NCBI GenBank assembly: GCA_030052745.1
Contig: JANBVO010000013.1
Location: forward strand, 434,001 to 498,000
Source: Pleurostoma richardsiae
Taxonomy: Eukaryota > Ascomycota > Sordariomycetes > Calosphaeriales > Pleurostomataceae
Direction: 5' to 3'
Length of the DNA stretch: 64,000 nt
Every line of letters begins with the position of its first letter. The first letter of the stretch is position 1. Shown piece after piece: positions 23,618-34,541 of this stretch. Position numbers and translations under genes: made by a program. The notes under the pieces were generated by a model. It saw only the letters and a program-made list of their open reading frames with translations, did not search any database and was not told the origin of the DNA.

Positions 23618-25791
23618 ATGGATACCGACTTTGGGGACATCACGGCGTCCGGCACTACGGTGCAGGGACAATCATGGACGCCGACAAACGGGACGAGCGG
23701 TATATACCAGCTGGGGAACGAGAACTCAACGACCACGGCGATGATCTTCAACGAGTTGAGGTTTGCGGCGGCCAAGTCCATCCGGACGTCGACAATCATC
23801 CTCGCCAGCTTCAACACGATTGCGGCCTTCGCGACGGCGCTGGGGATCTTTTACGAATGCTACTCGCGTGACAAGAGGAACCGGAGGAGGAACGATGGTA
23901 CCTCTTCGACGAAGTACGGCTGCCCCTGGACATCCAAGCTGGCAAGACGATGAGCGCTCACAATACTGCAGGCAACCCGGTCTCACCTTCATTTCGTCCG
24001 CCGAGATTTATCCTTTCATTCTCTCCTTAGGCATCACAGTTCAAGGCATCATCTTCGCCGTTGCGCAGGCACAAGGCCTGGATAACCTGCTGAGCAGGGG
24101 ATGCACACTGGTTGCTCAGTTTATGTTGCCGGGTAAGAACTCGATTTCTGGGCTGGAAAGAGGCCCTTGGCCTCCAAAGCATGAGCTGGTACTGACATCA
24201 GACTAGGACTTTTCATCGTCCCTTACATCCAGCTTGTCTTCGGAGTGGAGGTCACCTTGAGAGGTCTCCGATGCAAGCCGTTTCCTTCGAGAGGAAAATG
24301 GGATGTAAGCCTATGCATGGCCATAGTCGGCATGTTTCTTCTCGCGAATTTCCTGGTTGCCGACTTCATTCGGACGCCAGACTTTTGCTTCTCTTCTCTG
24401 TTTCTCTTCCTCAAACTGTACTCGGTCGGGTGCTTCGCGCTTCTGGCCGGCATAACCGCCACTCTTATTGGCTGTTTCGCCGTGATCTTCCTCAGATTAA
24501 GCCGAAACAGTGGGATAGATGCCACGGAGCGTGTTGCAGCGTCGAGGATGGTTTATTATATTGCGTTGGCGATCATATCAAACGTAAGTTAGGTGGATGT
24601 CCCTTGAGCTTTGCAGCTGCTGATTTTGCTGGTTAGGCGTTCATGACTCCATTCTTTTTTGACGTTGGGTTTGTCGACCAGAAGGCGCCTGGTACGCGAG
24701 CGCTGAACTTGTCGATGATTGCATCAGTCGTCGCGAACGTCTCGGGACTGATGACTGGTGGACTTCATCTGTTTCTGCGATCGAAGACCCTGTCGACAAT
24801 CGGCCCCAAGCACAAAAGCGGCAGCTACGATCGACATAAATTGAAGCAGAACATCCGCCTCAGACCTGACAGCCCTGGTTCGGATATGGATATGCTCCAA
24901 CCCATACGGAGAGTTGATAGCACGTCAACTCTCATTGATAGCGAGAAGGAGGAAGAGGCCGCTTTGGAAGGAGGGGGCTCTGCTGCATACGGTCTATCAT
25001 CACGGCTGAACCCTCTCGGGGCAAACGCAGTCTATCCCATGACAACTTTCCCGAGGACGCCCGAACCTGTCAAGATGCCGTCGGCGACGACAGATTCCGT
25101 GTACTCTAACAAACTGTCATACTCGCTGTTCCCGAACAACGCACCCGGTACGACATCATCGGTGACCCTCTTACCCGCCACAACCTACTCTCCGCACACC
25201 AAGACTTCGGTGCGCAATAGCCTGAAGCCACCGCCTTCCATGATGACCTTGACTGGTCGGCACAGGCGAGATTCGTCAATGGTATCATCAGCTACAGTAC
25301 AGATCGGCCTCAGGCTATCCTCGGTCGACGATATGCCGCCACTGAACACGAGGATCGACAACGACAGAGACGTCTACCCACTCGACTGTCCGAAGCAGCA
25401 AGGGACTGGGGGATTCACACGCCCGAGCCCACTGGCCCAGTCCGAACCGATAATATCTCAAGAAGAGGAGGTAGAGGACAATGTCCCTGAAGACCTACCA
25501 CGGCGGAGTCCTGTCAAGGACGCGAGGATGAAGACTCTTCCCCCGGTCCCGACACCAACGGAGGTCAGACCGGTACAGGTTGGGGATGACGGTCCAACGC
25601 TCAGCCCGAGCGTCTATAGTCCGCAGAGTCCTGGCAACGCGAAGCTACCCACACCAAAAGGGGTTGGCTTCACCCTGCCGTCGGCGAGATACAACAGCGG
25701 GGGCACACCCCGGAGTCCGCCCCCCGCGCGGCCTCGGGCAAATACGAACGGAAGCACGCCCCCGCTTTCGGACCGGCCTGACTGGATCTGA
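23618..25791 (+). CDS. Orphan seven-transmembrane protein with long cytoplasmic tail
   Basis: A GPCR-like integral membrane protein whose family I cannot name. Exons: 23618-23913, 23972-24132, 24207-24583, 24637-25791; introns of 58, 74 and 53 bp; 662 residues. The N-terminus (about 55 residues) is Thr/Asn/Gly-rich with possible N-glycosylation sites (NGT, NST) and would face outside. Seven hydrophobic helices follow up to about residue 325: one in exon 1, one to two in exon 2, three in exon 3 and the last ones at the exon 3/4 junction and start of exon 4. About 340 hydrophilic residues rich in Ser, Thr, Pro and acidic patches form the tail, typical of a phosphorylated signalling tail. No PTH11 CFEM domain, mating-receptor or PQ-loop signature is evident. 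The first donor (GTACGG at 23914) is weaker than the others but is the only one that keeps the frame. Confidence 0.82.
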
Positions 25792-26595
25792 TGCGACGCG
25801 AGCCTGTCTGTCTCATCAGGCGCGTATCTAGTGTGCCGTGGTCATGTAGCATATGGAGGTGTTAAGCTAGACGTCCGGCGCTTTGCAGCGATCGAGGAAG
25901 CAAAAAACCAATCTGTCTTTTTCTGGCACCAGCACCGGGCGTTCAAGGGTTCGATATTTATAGTGTATGACTGGGAGGCGTTGACCGAGAAGACATCGGA
26001 GGGTGGGGCTGGGTCTACGAAACCGTCATGTCTGATAAACCCTGCTGGGGTAGGTGGGTGGAGAGCAGGAGCACGGAAAACTGTCGTTCCTTTCTTCCCA
26101 TCCGTGGTCCTCTTTTCTCAAACACCATTTCTTCTCAGCCGCGGAGGCGGCTGTATCTCGCATATCTCTATGGCGTCGGAAAGAGACCAAAAACAGAGAC
26201 AGACGCTCTGTGCTGAGCATCGTTTCTGCCGTTTTTGGTTTCCTGTCTTTCTTGTGACCTTCACACTCCCTCGACGGGCGGATTTTCTCTTTTCTCCATC
26301 TTTCTCAATACAGGAAAAGGTAGATAGATGATGGAACGAAGCTTACGGGGTTTCCGTGGCTGTGGAGAGCTTGGGAATGGGGCCGATGTCCATAGGAGGC
26401 CGTGTGCACCTACTGAGAAGAATTGGACCTTCTTTTGATGAAGCAATCTTCTTCAACTTTACCACACTCATCGTGAAATGCGTTCGTGTTTACCGGACAA
26501 TATTTGCGTGCTTGCCCGTATGCTCGGATCCGTCCAGGCAGTCCTGTCTACCTAAATGCAATGCGTACCATGTTCATGCCCCCCTAGCCGCTCCC
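25792..26595. other. Convergent 3' intergenic region
   Basis: About 800 bp between two genes that converge, containing their 3' UTRs. No convincing gene. Confidence 0.5.
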
Positions 26596-27591
26596 CTACT
26601 TGTCCTTAGCCTGCCGCAGCGCGAGCCTCTCGGTCTCCCACTTCTCCCACCCCGCCTGGCACAAGTCCTCGTCGACGATCAGATCTCTGATCCGGAACCA
26701 CCGCGCGACGGGCTGGTCTATGGCCCAGAGCAACAGGCCCCAGCGCCGGGCCAGATCCGTGACGCCAAACCACGCAACCGCGCTCAGCACGCCCGCCAGG
26801 CTGCCCACCAGCACCTGCTTGACGGTGTGGTAGTTCAGGTACACCCTGCTCCAGGCCACCATGGCCGCCAGCAGCAGCGCGCAGGCGCTCGCCGCCGCCC
26901 GCTCGGCGACCGACCAAGGCCGGTGCGCGTACGCCTCGATGTCCGCCGCACCGAGCTGCTCCCACAGCGTGCCCGTCCTGGCCCCCGCCGCCGCCGCCCC
27001 ATTCCCGCCCCGCTCCGCCGCCCTCGGACCGGCCGTCCTCCGACTCCCACCCTCGCTCCTCCTGCCCACGCCTCCGCTGGCGGCGCTCCGCGGGCGATGC
27101 CGCACCAGAAGGAACAGCGCGGTGGCCACGGCCCAGAAGGATGCGAACTGGGCGTGGCTGCTGGGCATGCCGTAGCCCTTGCCGGTCTGGTGGATCAGGG
27201 GCGGGCGCTCCTCCTTGATGAGGCGCTTGAGGGCGAAGTTGACAGCCTCGCAGGCCAGCTGGCCGGCGAACATGAGCGCCACCTCGGCCTCGCGCGTGCT
27301 CCAGATCAGGGTGGCGTAGACGACGCAGAGGGCGTGCGGGACGAGAGCGAGGAAGGCGCAGAGGTAGGAGACTGGGTCGTCGGGGTCCTGTGGCGCGGGG
27401 CGGGTCAGCGGGGGGTTTCTGCGGAGCTTGACTTCGGAGAGAGTGTGTTTGTGTGGGAGTGGAAAGTACTTCGAGGAGATCGGTAGGTCTGGCCTCTGCG
27501 AGGTTCTTCTCTCGAGTCGGGCGGTGGAGATACTCACATAGTAGACGTGGGTGAGGGAGAGCGAGGCCAAAGGGCCCGTGGAGTAGGACAT
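26596..27591 (-). CDS. cax4: Dolichyldiphosphatase (CAX4/CWH8), PAP2 family
   Basis: An ER membrane enzyme that hydrolyses dolichyl diphosphate to the monophosphate and so recycles the lipid carrier for N-glycosylation. Exons on the minus strand: 27591-27538 and 27387-26596; one 150-bp intron; 281 residues. All three PAP2 phosphatase motifs are visible: Lys72-Arg79-Pro80 (KRLIKEERP), Pro93-Ser-Ser-His96 (GMPSSHAQF), and Ser197-Arg198 with His204 (SRVYLNYHTVKQ). In the last, Gln replaces the usual Asp, as is normal in dolichyldiphosphatases. Several hydrophobic helices surround them. A low-complexity Gly/Ala/Arg-rich insertion at about 116-160 separates motifs 2 and 3. The intron is a multiple of three and contains no stop, so a retained form would still be translated. 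Confidence 0.93.
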   Translation of the reverse strand: MSYSTGPLASLSLTHVYYVSISTARLERRTSQRPDLPISSKYFPLPHKHTLSEVKLRRNPPLTRPAPQDPDDPVSYLCAFLALVPHALCVVYATLIWSTREAEVALMFAGQLACEAVNFALKRLIKEERPPLIHQTGKGYGMPSSHAQFASFWAVATALFLLVRHRPRSAASGGVGRRSEGGSRRTAGPRAAERGGNGAAAAGARTGTLWEQLGAADIEAYAHRPWSVAERAAASACALLLAAMVAWSRVYLNYHTVKQVLVGSLAGVLSAVAWFGVTDLARRWGLLLWAIDQPVARWFRIRDLIVDEDLCQAGWEKWETERLALRQAKDK

Positions 27592-28069
27592 GGCGGGCTG
27601 TCGTCGTGGTTGAAAAAAGAAAAGATATATGTGAACCTTGTCAAGGAGACATTGCAATACCAGAGAATAGAAACCTCCAGGCGCCGGCCCTTTCACGACG
27701 TGGACAAGAGCAGCCAGTCACTGTTTGGAGAAAGCATCTGCACCTTTGTTTCGCTAGTACGACGCGGAAAATCCACAGGACGTCACCGTTCAATTGTGGG
27801 CGCTCGAACCACCTGCAGCAGGATGAAGCCACTGTGGCTGGGGAGGTGGTGAATGTGCATCGGTCACGTTTCAGATGTGTGGCGCAGGCGCTCCCGACCC
27901 ATTACTGCGTAAGAGGAGGCCTGGCAGGTGCGCTGCAGTACAAGTTGAAGTACAATTGATGGCCCCCAAACGCCATCGCTCCCATTGACTTAGGTGAGGT
28001 TGAGATAAGCTCAGGAGGCATCATGCATGCAGCAGCATCCTCACGAAACCTCATAGGACAGGCTCACCG
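27592..28069. other. Promoter of cax4 and 3' end of the DUF2011 gene
   Basis: About 480 bp between two genes on the minus strand. Nothing else is seen. Confidence 0.5.
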
Positions 28070-29000
28070 CTACCGAGATCCCTCGTCGGAGGACGACGAT
28101 GCAGGCTCAACCCCATCCTCCTGAACACCGTCCGCGCCGCCTTCATTTGCCACGAGCTTCTTCTCCTTCTCTTTCTGCCTCCGCTTCAGCTTCTTCTCCC
28201 GGTTCAGCCGCTTCTTCTTCTCCCGCAGGTGCTCCTCCTTCTCCAGTTCCTGCCGCTTCTTGGCTTCCTCCTTCTCCTTCTGCGTCCTTCCCTTCTTGCG
28301 CAGGGCTATCCTGCGCTTCTTGCCCGGGCGTTTTCGCTTCACCGGGAAGTTCGCCTCCCCTATGGCATACTGTGACGTAGAGGCAGGCAGCTTCTTTGCT
28401 GAAACCGTGATCTTTGTGACTCGCCATGGCATTTCCAGACCCCAGGATCGCTTCTGCGCCGCTTTCAGGATATCCTCCGTAGTGATGGCAGACAAGCGAT
28501 ACCGTTCTCTCAGCTCCGGGCTCGGCTCTCCGGCCATGTAGTAACTGAGCGGCCGGCTGGGTACAACGAGGCCGGCTTCTCGCCCTGCTGCAGCAGACTC
28601 GTCGTCGTCTGGGAGGATCACCTTTGCTGCGGAGGTCGTCGAGAAGAGCCGAAACTCAAACTCTTCATCGTGATGGGGCTTATTTTCCTCTTCTGTCGGC
28701 TCTGGGACATGATTGTCCACGTCCATTGGCGAGATGGCGTCATGCCGGCGACGTGCGTCAGATGCAGCTTTGGGCTCAACGGAGAAGTCCAAGCCCAGCA
28801 GGTCTGCGAGCTTTGCATTCAGCGATGCACGCGCGGCAGCATCTTCCTCCGCATCATCGGGATTCTTCTCCCTATCAGAGGAGTCGTCATACAGCTCGCT
28901 CCTCTTCACCCTTTATCGCCAGGACGAGATTAGCATCGATTACAACGAGTAACAGGAGTAGAACCGATGCTCACCTCTTCGCGTCTGGTACTTCAAACAT
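28070..29000 (-). CDS. DUF2011-family nuclear-type basic protein
   Basis: A fungal protein of the uncharacterised DUF2011 family. Exons on the minus strand: 29000-28975 (only 26 bp, encoding MFEVPDAKR) and 28910-28070; intron of 64 bp; 288 residues. The start MFEVPDAKRVKRSELYD is the family signature and is only recovered when the mini-exon is included. The middle (about 75-190) holds the conserved EFRLFS...ATKVILP-like and RPLSYYM blocks. The C-terminal third (about 200-265) is an extended, extremely basic Lys/Arg/Glu helix with many KKRR-type nuclear or nucleolar signals, followed by an acidic Ser-rich end. The composition suggests an RNA- or ribosome-biogenesis-associated nuclear protein; that is inference, not known function. 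Confidence 0.88.
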
Positions 29001-30585
29001 CGTGCTGCTTGCTCACGGGACTTTCACAAGATGCTGTTTCCGCAGTCGAAGCGCGCGCCTCGGCTCGCTAGCACTGTATCGGCAGGAGATGTGCAGTTCA
29101 GTCGGCTCTCGGAAATTGCACTATTTCCATGACATAACGTGTCGCATAAGTGTCGTCTAATTATCTGGCGTTAATTGCGGATCGCAGGTATAATTCACTC
29201 GAACCTGGTTTTCTCTGTTGTCGGCCCTTCTCCCCTGGCTGCTTTAGCCAGGCGGCAATCGGCAGATGTCAATTAATTTAAGCGGGGCACGCGGAGCCGA
29301 ACGCTTTGACAATGCACGCAGCCCGCACCTGGCGACAGCTGGCATCCCAAGAGTTGTCCGACACTCGCTTTCCAAGGGGCTTCTTCGACTTTGTCGGCTG
29401 AAGATGGATTGAGACAACGTAAGTCTGATTGTGGGCTATGTACTAGGTGCTTTCATGACTATGAGACTATGTACTGGGGTATTACCGGATGCAGCTGTCT
29501 CGCGGGGAAGAACAAGGCCTAATAGTGTAATCGCACATTACCGCCCGGCGCTGTCGATTCCGACAGTGAGCCCGTGTTCTATGAAGCACCAAGTCTCGTC
29601 TCATGTCGCTTTTGCCGCGAACGTTGCTCCATGGAAGCGCTCCTGTGCCGCTTCTTGAGACATCTTGATGCTCCGCTGCGTGTAGACTCCGGCGGAGAGT
29701 GCCCAAGGAGGGAGAGACTCCCTGGAGCGAGATATAAAAACAGGGTATGGGGTATTGTGTTCTCCTTTCCCGCTTTTTGCTATGCTGTGTGCGATATGTG
29801 CTGGGATAGACGGGGCGCAATTGGACTTCCTCCGAAAACCCTCTCGCGAGAAAAGTAAAATAAAGTCCTCCCAACAAGCAGTTTCCCCTTCCCGTAGCGT
29901 CTCGCCATTCGAACAAGGTTTCCTCCCAGATGTCAACTATGTGTATGTATACGTCGCCAGTCTGTCCAAAGACCTCTCTTCCTCATCCTCCAAGAGGCCG
30001 TTGAAGGGGGCATATACTGACTGCAACGCCTCGTTTAAATAATACGGGCGCTGTCAGGAAAAGAGAGCGAGGAAACCGGGCAGATGAAAGACAAAGAAAA
30101 CGATCAAACACCGTGAAACTCCTTTCGTGCGCCGACCAAGAGTAAAGGCGCTCTGCTGCTGGTTGACGAAGAGGAGAAACGGATGAATGGGGCTCGCGCT
30201 GCAATTTAATCCAACAATGTCGTGGAAATGGAGAATCTCGCAAACTTCATCCCATCCCGAAAGCGCTCCTAAGAAGTAAACCGTGTCGATGCCCACGCTG
30301 AAGAGCCCCAAAGGCTTTCGAATGGGCAAGCCTGAAGATCAACTCGGTCGGTTGTGCGGAAAAAGCAGGAATCCTCCGGGTGCAAAAAAGTTTATGATAC
30401 AGATTCGACGGAACGGGCTCGTCGTCTTCGGCCAGTCTCCCTCCTTATCGTCGAAGAAAGGCGTCGAGTTGCCTCGAGCTCCCGTCATTCCCACCACTGT
30501 CCAAGTCGAAGGGACGAGTGAGACTTCACTGCCGACACCACAGGGCGGGCAGGCGTGACACGGCTGGATTCCCTGACAGCTCACT
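29001..30585. other. Intergenic, no gene seen
   Basis: About 1.6 kb holding the DUF2011 promoter and the 3' side of vib-1. Open frames at 29482-29936 and 29983-30584 have no recognisable domains. The part next to 30585 is probably vib-1 3' UTR. Confidence 0.5.
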
Positions 30586-33007
30586 TCACGTCGCGTTCCA
30601 TGAATAGTGGTTCAGGGCGTCGAACGAGCCCCGCTGGTTGGGATACACTGGGGGCGGCGGAGGCTGGTGGCCTTGATGCTGCGTCTGGTCCTGCTTCAGG
30701 CCCGGGAGCCCGGCACCCGCCTTGTACTGGTCCTGGAACCCGTACGCCCTTCCGTCGCCGCCCGCCGCCCCGCCGTTGTACGCTGAGACGCTCTGCGGCG
30801 CCTGCTCCCCCGCCGTGGTGGTCCAGGAGGTCGACGATGGGAAGTAGTCCCTGGGCGGCTGCTGCTGAGTCGTCGCCGAGGACTGTCCGGAGCTCGTGTT
30901 GCTATTATCCTGGGCTGCGCCGTAAGGAGGGGGAGGAGGAAGCGGCGCCTGCGTCGTCTGCGGGCTGATCCCGTCTCCCGCGTTCACGGAGGCGTAAGGC
31001 GAGGGCCCGTACCGGTACTCGGCGGAGGAGTCCGTGTTGGCGATGGACGAGGAGGCGCTGTGGACGGACTGGTGGCCCGCGTGTCGCGGGCTCTTTGACG
31101 GCCGCGGGTTGCCGCCCTCATCGACGTAGCGCGGCACGGCCAGGCTGTTGCTGCCGCCTGCCGTAGCGGAGAGGGACATCTGCGGCGGCGCGGTCGAGCC
31201 CTGGACGTAGGTCGCATACTGTGTCCTTATCGGGGGCGGGGGTTGCGGCTGCTGTCGGCCCTGCTGCGGCTGTTGCTGGTCTGCTGAGACAAGTGACAGC
31301 TGGACGGAAGGCATAGACGTCTGCATCTGTGGCTGCAGGTCTTGCGGCTCCGCGGTGAAGCTTGACGCTCCTGAGAGGGGGATCTTCTGGTACTGCTCGG
31401 ATGCTATCGTCGTTGCGGGATAGTGGCCTGGGCCCGAGGCTTGGATTTGGGAGACTGGAGGAATCCACGTCGTCGGGTATGAACTGCGATGTGCGTGTCA
31501 GCCTCTGTCTCTTCTGATAATACTGCCGGGAACGGAAACACAGAAGCTTGTCATCCAAGAAGCTGAAAACCTCAGAAGAACGACTACGCTCTAGGCCCCA
31601 AGGTCGAGATCCGGATATTTGTTGAGCGGTGCGGAAGAAACCTACTTTGATCTCATCGACATCGGGCTCGCGGGCATCTTGGGCCCAGCGGTGAACGTGA
31701 ACGCAGACCGGGGCAGGTCCATGTTCAGCGACCGCGCCTTCGCCTCCTGCGGCTTCAGGGCCAGCGGCCCCGCGACGATCCCCAGCCCCGTCTCTACCAG
31801 CGACTGGCCCCTCGAGCCCGCGCTCGAGCCCAGCAGCGGGATCTCCTTGCGCGCCTGGAAGTTCCGCGGGCTGCGCCCCCGCACCACGATGGGCGCCGTC
31901 GCCGCCTCGGTCAGCACGACCTTGGACCCGTTCGCCAGCGTCCCGACGACCTTGAGGTGCAGGAGGAAGTGCTGTTGTAGCTCCTTGCGCCTCCCGTTAT
32001 TCGCCGTTGCACTGTAAAGACGTCTTAGCCTCTCACTCTTCCATCGTGACTTTGGCGGGGATAATAGAACGTGTGTTCTTTCGTGCTCTGGGGATTGGAG
32101 TCATCGAAACTTACATGCGAAACTGCAGGCGCCGCCACCCTATCGGGTACACCGCGTACTCCCCGTCTGCCGCCTCCGTCCCGTCGTCCTGGAAGGGGAT
32201 GAGCGGCAGCGACTGCGGCTCCTGGTCCGGCCCCTGGCTGATGTCGGGCGAGTTGGGCGGCGGCGTCTTCCAGGGGATGACGATGAGCCGCACGGCGTGG
32301 CCGTCCACGGACTCGGTCGCGGAGATGGTGACCTCGGTGCTGCTGACCGGCACGGTCTCGCCCGTCTCCGCGATCACCGACAGCTGGCCGCGCGGGGTGA
32401 TCAGCGACCCGCTGATCTGGAACAGGTTCCGCCGGTAGCAGGTCAGCTCCGGCTGGAGCATCGTGCCGTCGCTGGCGCTCTGGGGGATCTCCGACAGGAA
32501 GAACATGCCGTGCAGCTGGGCCGACATCTCCAGCTGCTGGATCCGGCCGTGCGCGTCGACGATGGTGTGCTTGTCCTGCACCCGCTTGAAGGAGAGCAGC
32601 TTGTGGTCCTGGTTGACGCCGAGCTTCGAGCCGTCGTCCCGCAGGTCCTGTACGATCTCCTGGTAGGGCGGCTGCTCCGTTGCCGAGTACGGCCTCTTCA
32701 GGCTCGGGAAGCTGTGGTGCGTGGTCAGGGAGGGGTGCTGCTGCTGGTGTCGATCGTACGGGTCCGTCTCGTCCTGGGAGTATCTGCTGTACGGGTACGG
32801 GTGTTGCTGCTCCACGCCCCAGGCTGGATGGCTGCTCCTCGGCCGCCCAGGCGCGTGCGATGAAGCTGTCGAGGGGTTCGAGAGTCCCGTCTCGACGACA
32901 TGGCTGGAGCGGCCTGTCGACATCGGCACTGGGCTGCCGTACCAGAGGCTGTTGTGCGCCGGCTCCTTCAGCTCTGCCATAGTTACCGCGTATGTTGCTG
33001 TTGACAT
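30586..33007 (-). CDS. vib-1: VIB-1/XprG Ndt80-like (PhoG) transcription factor
   Basis: Homologue of Neurospora VIB-1 and Aspergillus XprG. These regulators control extracellular proteases, plant-wall enzymes under carbon starvation, and expression of heterokaryon-incompatibility genes leading to cell death. Exons on the minus strand: 33007-32115, 32011-31646, 31483-30586; introns of 103 and 162 bp; 718 residues. An Ndt80-type DNA-binding domain spans about 110-390. It includes LLSFKRVQDKHTIVDAHGR, ELTCYRRNLFQISG, HAVRLIVIPWKTPPPNSP, YAVYPIGWRRLQFR and TAPIVVRGRSPRNFQARKEI, the last with the basic DNA-contacting segment. The tail after about 420 is Gln/Pro/Ser-rich, a likely activation region, and ends with an NHYSWN motif. 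A second frame in exon 3 is open for 146 codons but is not used; joining AA to T at the 31646/31483 junction gives the family's MSMRSNSYP. Confidence 0.94.
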
Positions 33008-34503
33008 GGGAACATGTTCTTCCTCCCCGTGAGGCGCAGAGAAAATCCTCCGGGACCGTTTCTGATATCAACAACTAGGACGCCACTTTCCGTTTACTCG
33101 CTCGGGGACCAAAGGTACAAGCTCGGCGTCCTGTCCTCCAAAACACCTCGCCACACAGGAGTCAAGACCAGTAATGATGGCTGACCGTTTACTGTTGTTC
33201 CTCGGGTTCGATACTGGTGAAACAGCGAAAGTACAGTATGGTTTGATGTCGAAACGAAGGCGAGGTCAGGATACAGTGGAATATGGCCTGGTAAGGTTGC
33301 AGGACAAGGTGTACTTGTATGAAAATGATACGGTAGGCATGGAGGGGGGTGTTTTATGAAAGCCTTCGGCACTGTCCTAGGGGTGGCTCAAAGGCCCCCC
33401 AGAAGGGGTGGGCAGAAAGAGACAACGGCGGGCAAGGGTCAAGGTATGGCAGTTGGAGGTATCGAGGGACAAGGGACAGTGGGCAGTGGACCTCTCTACT
33501 CTTAGTGCAGAGTTGCATACTGGAGTGCGGTACATGCAGCCATACAGGGAAGGAGATGGAGGAGACGGGGCGATCTGGCAGGCAAGCGACAGGGTCTCCG
33601 TGGAGGTCGAGATGGGGCGATGTGTACCTCAGAGCCCGCACAGGACCAAGTATCTGGCCATGGACGCCCGTGGACGCTCGTGGGCGCTCATGAAGGGTCC
33701 TGCTTAACAGCTGCTCTTAAGCAGCGAAGCGCAGAGGAGATGAAGACGGCTCCTCCTCGGAGTCCTAGCTAAGGAGCTCTGGTCGCCCTGAGCTAGGCTC
33801 AATGCCGAACAGCTCCTTGATATCGATGGGGAATAACGGTTGGGATCCATCAGCAGCAGGTTTGACAACAAGAACGGGGTACCCGCCGAGCCCGGTCGAG
33901 AGACTAGAGTCAGTGACACACACTCACGAGGATAAAGTTTATGAACGGTCCGGTCGGTCTGCCGCCGTCTCCTCTGGTATGCTCTGCCGAGCGGAGAATT
34001 GGACCCCCCCTGGCGAGTAGTGTACGCGATACCTGGCACAGCGAACCCCCCGTGAGCGCCTCAGGGATATGCGGATCACGGCCAGAGAGGAACATCACAC
34101 GGGGCGGGAAACAGCACCCACAAGGAGGTCACTTTTCCCCCAGAGAGCGCATTTAGCAGCTCAGAGGAAACGAGATGATGGCCGGCAAGTCCCTCGGCGC
34201 TCCCTAACCCTCCTCGGATTGGGCCACCGGGGCAAGGCCCCTCTGTGCCCCCCTTGTCCAGCAACTGCCCCCGGCCCCATGTAAGTCGCAACGGAGGCAT
34301 CTGATTAGAGAAAAGAATCCTCCGATGGCTCTGGAAGGCTAGAGGCCCGCAATTTTCTAGAAGACCGTTGGGCAGATGCGCCGACAGAGGTCCCGGAAGG
34401 GGATGGTGTGAAGGCATGGGGGCCAGGGCAAGAAAAAAATCGGTTCACGAGATTGCTAGAGACCGGGGGTCAATAAACGGGGGCCAAGGAGGTTTGTGGT
34501 GGT

Positions 34504-34541
34504 GGGTGTGCGGGCCTAGTGGTGGGAGGGGGGAAGGGGGG
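34504..34541 (+). repeat. G-rich tract, potential G-quadruplex
   Basis: At least four runs of three or more G with loops of 1-9 bases, located 1.5 kb upstream of the vib-1 ATG. The G-rich strand is the non-template's complement for vib-1 transcripts, so a leader RNA crossing it would be C-rich. Confidence 0.7.

Noticed and set aside
26861-27175. Plus-strand and alternative minus-strand frames over cax4
   Set aside because: High third-position GC of the real gene keeps other frames open; only the cax4 frame has the phosphatase motifs.
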